Source of the DNA: DATMNI01 sp035570275
Lineage (GTDB): Bacteria; Acidobacteriota; Terriglobia; Bryobacterales; Bryobacteraceae
Length of the DNA stretch: 8,520 nucleotides
Assembly: GCA_035570275.1 (NCBI GenBank)
Contig: DATMNI010000350.1
Location: 1-8,520 of the forward strand
Reading direction: 5' to 3'
The stretch's first letter is position 1, and each line of letters opens with the position of its first letter. The notes under the pieces were generated by a model, which worked only from the letters and a program-made list of their open reading frames with translations, did not search any database and was not told where the DNA came from. The position numbers were made by a program, and so were the translations under genes. Shown one piece after another: positions 5,088 through 8,520 of the stretch.

Positions 5088-5490
5088 CAGCGTTGGACGG
5101 CGATCAAGTCGCCAACCGGCGTCGTCGAGCCGTTGTACCTACAGGTCATCACGTTGTCCCCATTCTGAGCCGTGCTCGGGACAATCACGTTGAGCTGATA
5201 TAACCCTGGACTGATGACTCCCGCGAATGTCACCGTCGAGGACGCGCCACCGATTTGGATTGCGGGAAGGGCGGGCAACGGACCGATTGGCTCGACGAAC
5301 CGTTGACTAAAGCCGTCGCTGGTAAGCCGAAACCGAAGGCGTAGAGGATGATGGTCTCGCCAGAACGCGCCGGTGAGACAGGACACCCCAGGGACGATAG
5401 CGACGCTGGCCCCACAAGGGTGTAATCGGAGTGGGTAGCAACGGCATACTTGGTCGTGCCCAATAAGGGGAAAGAGGGGCGGCAGGGCGC
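5088..5490 (-). pseudogene. TIGR03437 (Solibacter C-terminal) domain, frameshifted
   Basis: Two - strand frames together make one domain. The upstream half (down to about 5290) reads FPLLGTTKYAVATHSDYTLV, GPASLSSLG, then SGETIILYAFGFGLP and NGSSSQS. The downstream half, in another frame, reads GPLPALPAIQIGG, STVTFAGVISPGLYQLNVIV and PSTAQNGDN, then YNGSTTPVGDLIAVQR and a stop (TGA, about 5087-5090). This is the order of blocks expected in TIGR03437 domains, which end many large secreted proteins of Solibacter-type acidobacteria. The frames join near 5283-5288 by loss of one base. Only the last ~130 residues survive, with no N-terminal body or signal peptide. The domain's function is unknown. 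It is convergent with the scp operon. A sequencing error could cause one frameshift, but the missing body argues for a true remnant. Confidence 0.85.
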
Positions 5491-5766
5491 ATGTTCACGG
5501 TAAGTGGCGCGCTTGAGACGCCGCTGCTGTTTCAACTGTCCTCTTCTCGGATACAGTTGTGAAGGAATTTGTGATTGTACTCAAAACTAAAGCTCTACCG
5601 ACATGCCGTAGCTCTTAGCGTATAATAAGCTAGTTAAGCCAAGCTAAGCTAAATACTATAGAATATAGCTTTCACCGGCATAACTTAAGATTGATCCTCG
5701 TAAGGTCCCGGTCACATCAACTGCCAGCCTGCCTTAATGATGTGGCAAGTATTTAGAACTCCGCAA

Positions 5767-5784
5767 CGCGACCCAAGGGTCGCG
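5767..5784 (-). terminator. Perfect hairpin downstream of the synthetase/acetyltransferase gene
   Basis: CGCGACCC (5767-5774) and GGGTCGCG (5777-5784) form a perfect GC-rich 8-bp inverted repeat around AA. It lies 51 bases beyond the TAA of the - strand gene, where a terminator or mRNA-stabilising hairpin would be expected. There is no T run after it on the - strand, so it may not terminate on its own. Confidence 0.45.
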
Positions 5785-5787
5785 GCC

Positions 5788-5829
5788 ACTGATGATACTG
5801 ACACTGCACTGATACTGATATTGTCACTG
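5788..5829. repeat. Imperfect ACTGATA-type simple repeat
   Basis: The stretch is made almost entirely of ACTGATA, ACTGAC and ACTG units with small variations. It sits directly after the stop codon of the synthetase/acetyltransferase gene, in its 3' untranslated region. It is probably a slippage-derived repeat. Confidence 0.5.
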
Positions 5830-5835
5830 TTACAT

Positions 5836-8520
5836 TTACAGCTTGTACTCGGCTCTCACCACTTCGTCGTCCAGCGAATGCTTCAAACTAAAACCGAGCT
5901 TTTCGCAGATCCGCATCACGCCGCGGTTGTCGGGCAGAATGTCGGCGGTAAGCCGCGTCAGCCGTTCGCCCCTACCCACCGTGATCAGGCGGCCTAGCAA
6001 CTCTCTGCCAAGGCCCTGGTTCTGCGCTTTGTCGCTGACCAGCACGGCGACTTCGGCCTCCGTGGTGCCGTGGGTCCTCATCAGGCGGCCTACGCCCAGA
6101 ATCTCCCGTTCGCCGGTCGCGGGATTGCGGCGCTCGGCCACCAGCGCCATTTCGCGGTCGTAATCGATGAAGCAGATGCGCGTCAGGCGCTCATGCGAGG
6201 TGCGCTGCTCCAGGTTCATCAGATGGAAGTAGCGCAGGTACACGCTGCGTTCGGACAGCGTTTCGTGGAAGCGCACCAGGGCCGGCTCGTCCTCGGGACG
6301 GATGGGCCGCACCATCACCGTGTTTCCATCCTTCATGCTAAAGGGCGTCACGTAGCGGTTGGGATAGGCGCGGACGGCCAATTTCGGGATGTCTTCCAGC
6401 TTCACTTCCGGCCCATGCACCACCACCCGGGCGTCCAGCGCGATCAGCCCGTCGGGCGACGCCAGCAGCGGGTTGATATCGATCTCCTTGATCCAGCGCT
6501 GCTCCGCCACCAGGGCGCCGAAACGCACCATCAGCACCTCCAACGCCTCCAGATCCACCGGACGCCGGCCGCGCACGCCTTGCAGAGCTTTGTAGATCTT
6601 GGTCTGCTCCATCATGCGGCGCGCCAGCGTACTGTTGAGGGGCGGCAGGGCCAGGGCCCGGTCTTTGAAGACCTCCACCAACTGGCCGCCGGTTCCGAAC
6701 AGCAGCACGGGTCCAAACTGAGAATCCAGGCTGGAACCAACGATCAGCTCATAGGCGTCCTTGAGTTTGATCATGGGCTGCACGGTCACGCCTTGGAAAT
6801 GCTGCGCGCCGGCCTTCTCGGTGACCGAAGCCTGAATGGCGCGGAAGGCCCGGTCCACGGCCTCGGCGGAACCCAGGTTCAACTGCACGCCGCCGACGTC
6901 GGTCTTATGCGTGATGGTTTCCGAGTATAGCTTCAGCACCACCGGGTAGCCCATCTGGCTGGCGGCGCTCACCGCCGCGGCGGCATCGGGCGCAATCACG
7001 GTCTGGGCCGTCGGAATCCCGTAGGCGCTCAGCACCTGTTTGGATTCGAACTCGGTCAGAATGCTGCGCCCTTCGCCCCGCGATTTCTGAATGATCGCGT
7101 CCACCAGCTTGCGGTCGGGCGCCCAGGTGTCGGAATCTTCCGGCAAGGCCGGCGTCTCATAGAGCCCCTTCAAGTTGTAGCTGTACTGCCACATGTAGTT
7201 GAAGGCGCGGGCGGCCGTGTCGGGGTAAGAAAAGGTGGGGATGTTGGCCTGGTTGAGAATGGCTTCGCCGGCCGCCACATTCACGCCGCCCATCCAACTT
7301 GCCAGTACCGGCTTGCCTTCCTGCCTGGCTAAGGGCTTCAACTGCTCGGCAATCAACGTGGGGTCCGTCATGGCCTGCGGGGTGAGAATCACCAGCATGC
7401 CGTCGCTATTAGGATCTTTGGCGGCGATCTGGAGCGCTTTGGCGTAGCGCTCCGGCCCAGCGTCGCCGATGATGTCCACCGGGTTGTTGTGGCTCCAGGT
7501 GGGGGGCAGCACGGCGTTGTAGGCTTCCATGGTTTCAGCCGTCAACTCGGCCAGTTCTCCGCCGCCCATGATCAGGGCGTCGGTGGCCAGCACGCCCGGA
7601 CCGCCGGCATTGGTGACGATGGTGAGGCGCGGTCCCCTGGGGCTGGGCTGCTTGGAGAGGACTTCGGCCATGTAGAACAAGTCGGCTATGTTGTTGACGC
7701 GCAGCACGCCGCTACGCCGGAAGGCGGCGTCCAGCACTTCATCGCTGCCGGTGAGCGACCCGGTGTGCGATGCGGCGGCCTTGGCGGCGGCGGCCGAACG
7801 GCCCGGTTTGATCACGATGATGGGCTTGTTGAGCGCCACTTCCCGCGCCGCCGAAAGGAAGGAGCGGGCGTCGCCGATAGACTCCATATAGATCACGATC
7901 GATTTCGTCCGCGGATCGTTGCCCAGGTGGTAGATCAGGTCGCCCCAGCCCACATCCACCATGGAGCCGACCGAAACGAAGGCGCTGAAGCCAACCATTT
8001 CCTTCAGGCTCCAGTCCAGAACCGCAGTGCACAGGGCGCCGCTCTGGCTGATGAAGCCCACCGACCCCGGCCGCGCCACGTTGGTGGCGAAGGTGGCGTT
8101 CATCCCGGTGAGAGGAGCCATGACACCCAGGCAGTTCGGACCAATTACGCGGATGCCCGCGGCCCTCGCCTCTACAAGCAATTGCTGCTCCAGCGCGGCG
8201 CCTTCGGGACCGATTTCCTTGAAGCCGGCCGAGATCACGATGGCGCCCTGCACACCGTTCTCGCCGCATTCCTTGATGATGCCGGGCACGGAAGCCGGCG
8301 GGGTCACGATCACCGCCAGATCCACCGGCTCCGGAATATCCGAGACCGAGCCATAGGCCTTCACGCCCAAAACGCTGGGACGGTTGGGGTTGACCGGATA
8401 GACCGTGCCTCCGAACGGGCTCGTGACCAGATTCCACAACAGGGTTCGTCCGACGGTGCCGGGTTTTTCGGTGGCGCCGATTACGGCTACGGTCCTGGGC
8501 GAAAAGAACACATCCAGCGG
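5836..8520 (-). CDS. ADP-forming acyl-CoA synthetase fused to a GNAT acetyltransferase, 5' end cut
   Basis: Numbered from the GTG at 8511, 891 residues are visible. The frame stays open to the edge (PLD before VFFSPR), so the real start is outside. Domains in order: a CoA-binding Rossmann domain (1-130, FFSPRTVAVIGATEKPGTVG, VYPVNP); a succinyl-CoA-ligase-like part (150-285) with PGSVGFISQSGAL and KAAASHTGSLTGSDEVLDAA, where H249 matches the phospho-histidine of ADP-forming acetyl-CoA synthetases; a linker/ligase domain (290-450); an ATP-grasp domain (about 484-700, LTEFESKQVLSAYGIP, THKTDVGGV with H535, EIDINPLL); and a C-terminal GNAT domain (732-891) with the acetyl-CoA loop QNQGLGREL (830-838). 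This is the layout of the lysine acetyltransferase Pat/YfiQ. Pat has lost the catalytic histidine; this protein keeps it, so both activities are plausible. Likely roles are acyl-CoA plus ADP/ATP interconversion and protein acetylation. It starts its own transcript. Confidence 0.95.
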   Translation of the reverse strand, partial: PLDVFFSPRTVAVIGATEKPGTVGRTLLWNLVTSPFGGTVYPVNPNRPSVLGVKAYGSVSDIPEPVDLAVIVTPPASVPGIIKECGENGVQGAIVISAGFKEIGPEGAALEQQLLVEARAAGIRVIGPNCLGVMAPLTGMNATFATNVARPGSVGFISQSGALCTAVLDWSLKEMVGFSAFVSVGSMVDVGWGDLIYHLGNDPRTKSIVIYMESIGDARSFLSAAREVALNKPIIVIKPGRSAAAAKAAASHTGSLTGSDEVLDAAFRRSGVLRVNNIADLFYMAEVLSKQPSPRGPRLTIVTNAGGPGVLATDALIMGGGELAELTAETMEAYNAVLPPTWSHNNPVDIIGDAGPERYAKALQIAAKDPNSDGMLVILTPQAMTDPTLIAEQLKPLARQEGKPVLASWMGGVNVAAGEAILNQANIPTFSYPDTAARAFNYMWQYSYNLKGLYETPALPEDSDTWAPDRKLVDAIIQKSRGEGRSILTEFESKQVLSAYGIPTAQTVIAPDAAAAVSAASQMGYPVVLKLYSETITHKTDVGGVQLNLGSAEAVDRAFRAIQASVTEKAGAQHFQGVTVQPMIKLKDAYELIVGSSLDSQFGPVLLFGTGGQLVEVFKDRALALPPLNSTLARRMMEQTKIYKALQGVRGRRPVDLEALEVLMVRFGALVAEQRWIKEIDINPLLASPDGLIALDARVVVHGPEVKLEDIPKLAVRAYPNRYVTPFSMKDGNTVMVRPIRPEDEPALVRFHETLSERSVYLRYFHLMNLEQRTSHERLTRICFIDYDREMALVAERRNPATGEREILGVGRLMRTHGTTEAEVAVLVSDKAQNQGLGRELLGRLITVGRGERLTRLTADILPDNRGVMRICEKLGFSLKHSLDDEVVRAEYKL

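Larger units (their letters stand above)
5491..5835. other. AT-rich spacer with short repeats, no gene
   Basis: About 345 bases without a credible gene. From about 5560 to 5700 it is clearly more AT-rich than anything else in the window. It holds clustered AAGCTA/AAGCCA repeats (5627-5651), a 13-bp dyad CTATA-GAA-TATAG (5656-5668), and an exact TATAAT at 5621-5626 preceded 17 bases up by a poor -35 (CCGACA, 5598-5603). No gene follows that would use such a promoter. Nearer the synthetase gene are a hairpin (5767-5784) and a simple ACTGATA-rich stretch (about 5788-5829). Confidence 0.6.

Noticed and set aside
5788..5829. CRISPR-like or iteron-like array
   Set aside because: The units are too short and irregular, with no distinct spacers; it is a simple repeat.
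5737..5997. + strand open frame of 86 codons beginning in the AT-rich spacer
   Set aside because: Most of it overlaps the 3' end of the synthetase gene on the other strand, and there is no ribosome-binding site or domain.
6070..6930. + strand open frame of 286 codons opposite the synthetase/acetyltransferase gene
   Set aside because: A shadow of the conserved GNAT and ATP-grasp coding sequence; rich in His, Gln and Arg with no recognisable domain.

Overview
The window comes from a high-GC bacterium, most likely an acidobacterium of the Solibacter/Bryobacter group. Two decayed genes point there. One matches the TIGR03435 family and the other the TIGR03437 C-terminal domain, both known as heavily expanded families in that lineage. 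The healthy genes are ordinary housekeeping genes with GC-rich codon use. Family assignments rest on reading motifs by eye; no search was run.

Layout. 1-272: 3' end of a small DUF1330-type protein. 350-1302: a row of gene remnants on the + strand, made of a signal-peptide start that soon hits a stop, a scrap of an alpha/beta hydrolase, the last ~100 codons of a CusA/CzcA-type RND metal pump, and a TIGR03435 gene broken by a frameshift and a stop. 1503-1579: an intact tRNA-Arg(TCG) on the - strand. 1580-1933: a spacer with two dyad motifs and a hairpin. 1934-4919: a tightly packed + strand operon, scpA, scpB, an rsuA/rluB-type pseudouridine synthase and a YccU-like CoA-binding protein. 5088-5490: a frameshifted TIGR03437 domain on the - strand. 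5491-5835: an AT-rich, repeat-bearing spacer. 5836-8520: a large - strand gene fusing an ADP-forming acyl-CoA synthetase to a GNAT acetyltransferase, cut by the right edge.

How the genes work together. ScpA and ScpB are the kleisin and winged-helix partners of SMC in chromosome condensation and segregation. The pseudouridine synthase modifies rRNA. The three are often neighbours in bacteria, and here the spacings (6 nt gap, 1 nt overlap, 4 nt overlap) imply one transcript with translational coupling. The CoA-binding protein rides at the end of this operon. The synthetase/acetyltransferase is a separate unit that probably links acyl-CoA metabolism with protein acetylation.

I see no convincing new system. 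The most interesting things are the mosaic of unrelated gene ends on the 3' side of the tRNA, the G-rich and C-rich inverted repeats that build the long C-terminal tail of ScpB, the paired dyads ahead of scpA, and a synthetase half that keeps the histidine lost from enterobacterial Pat.
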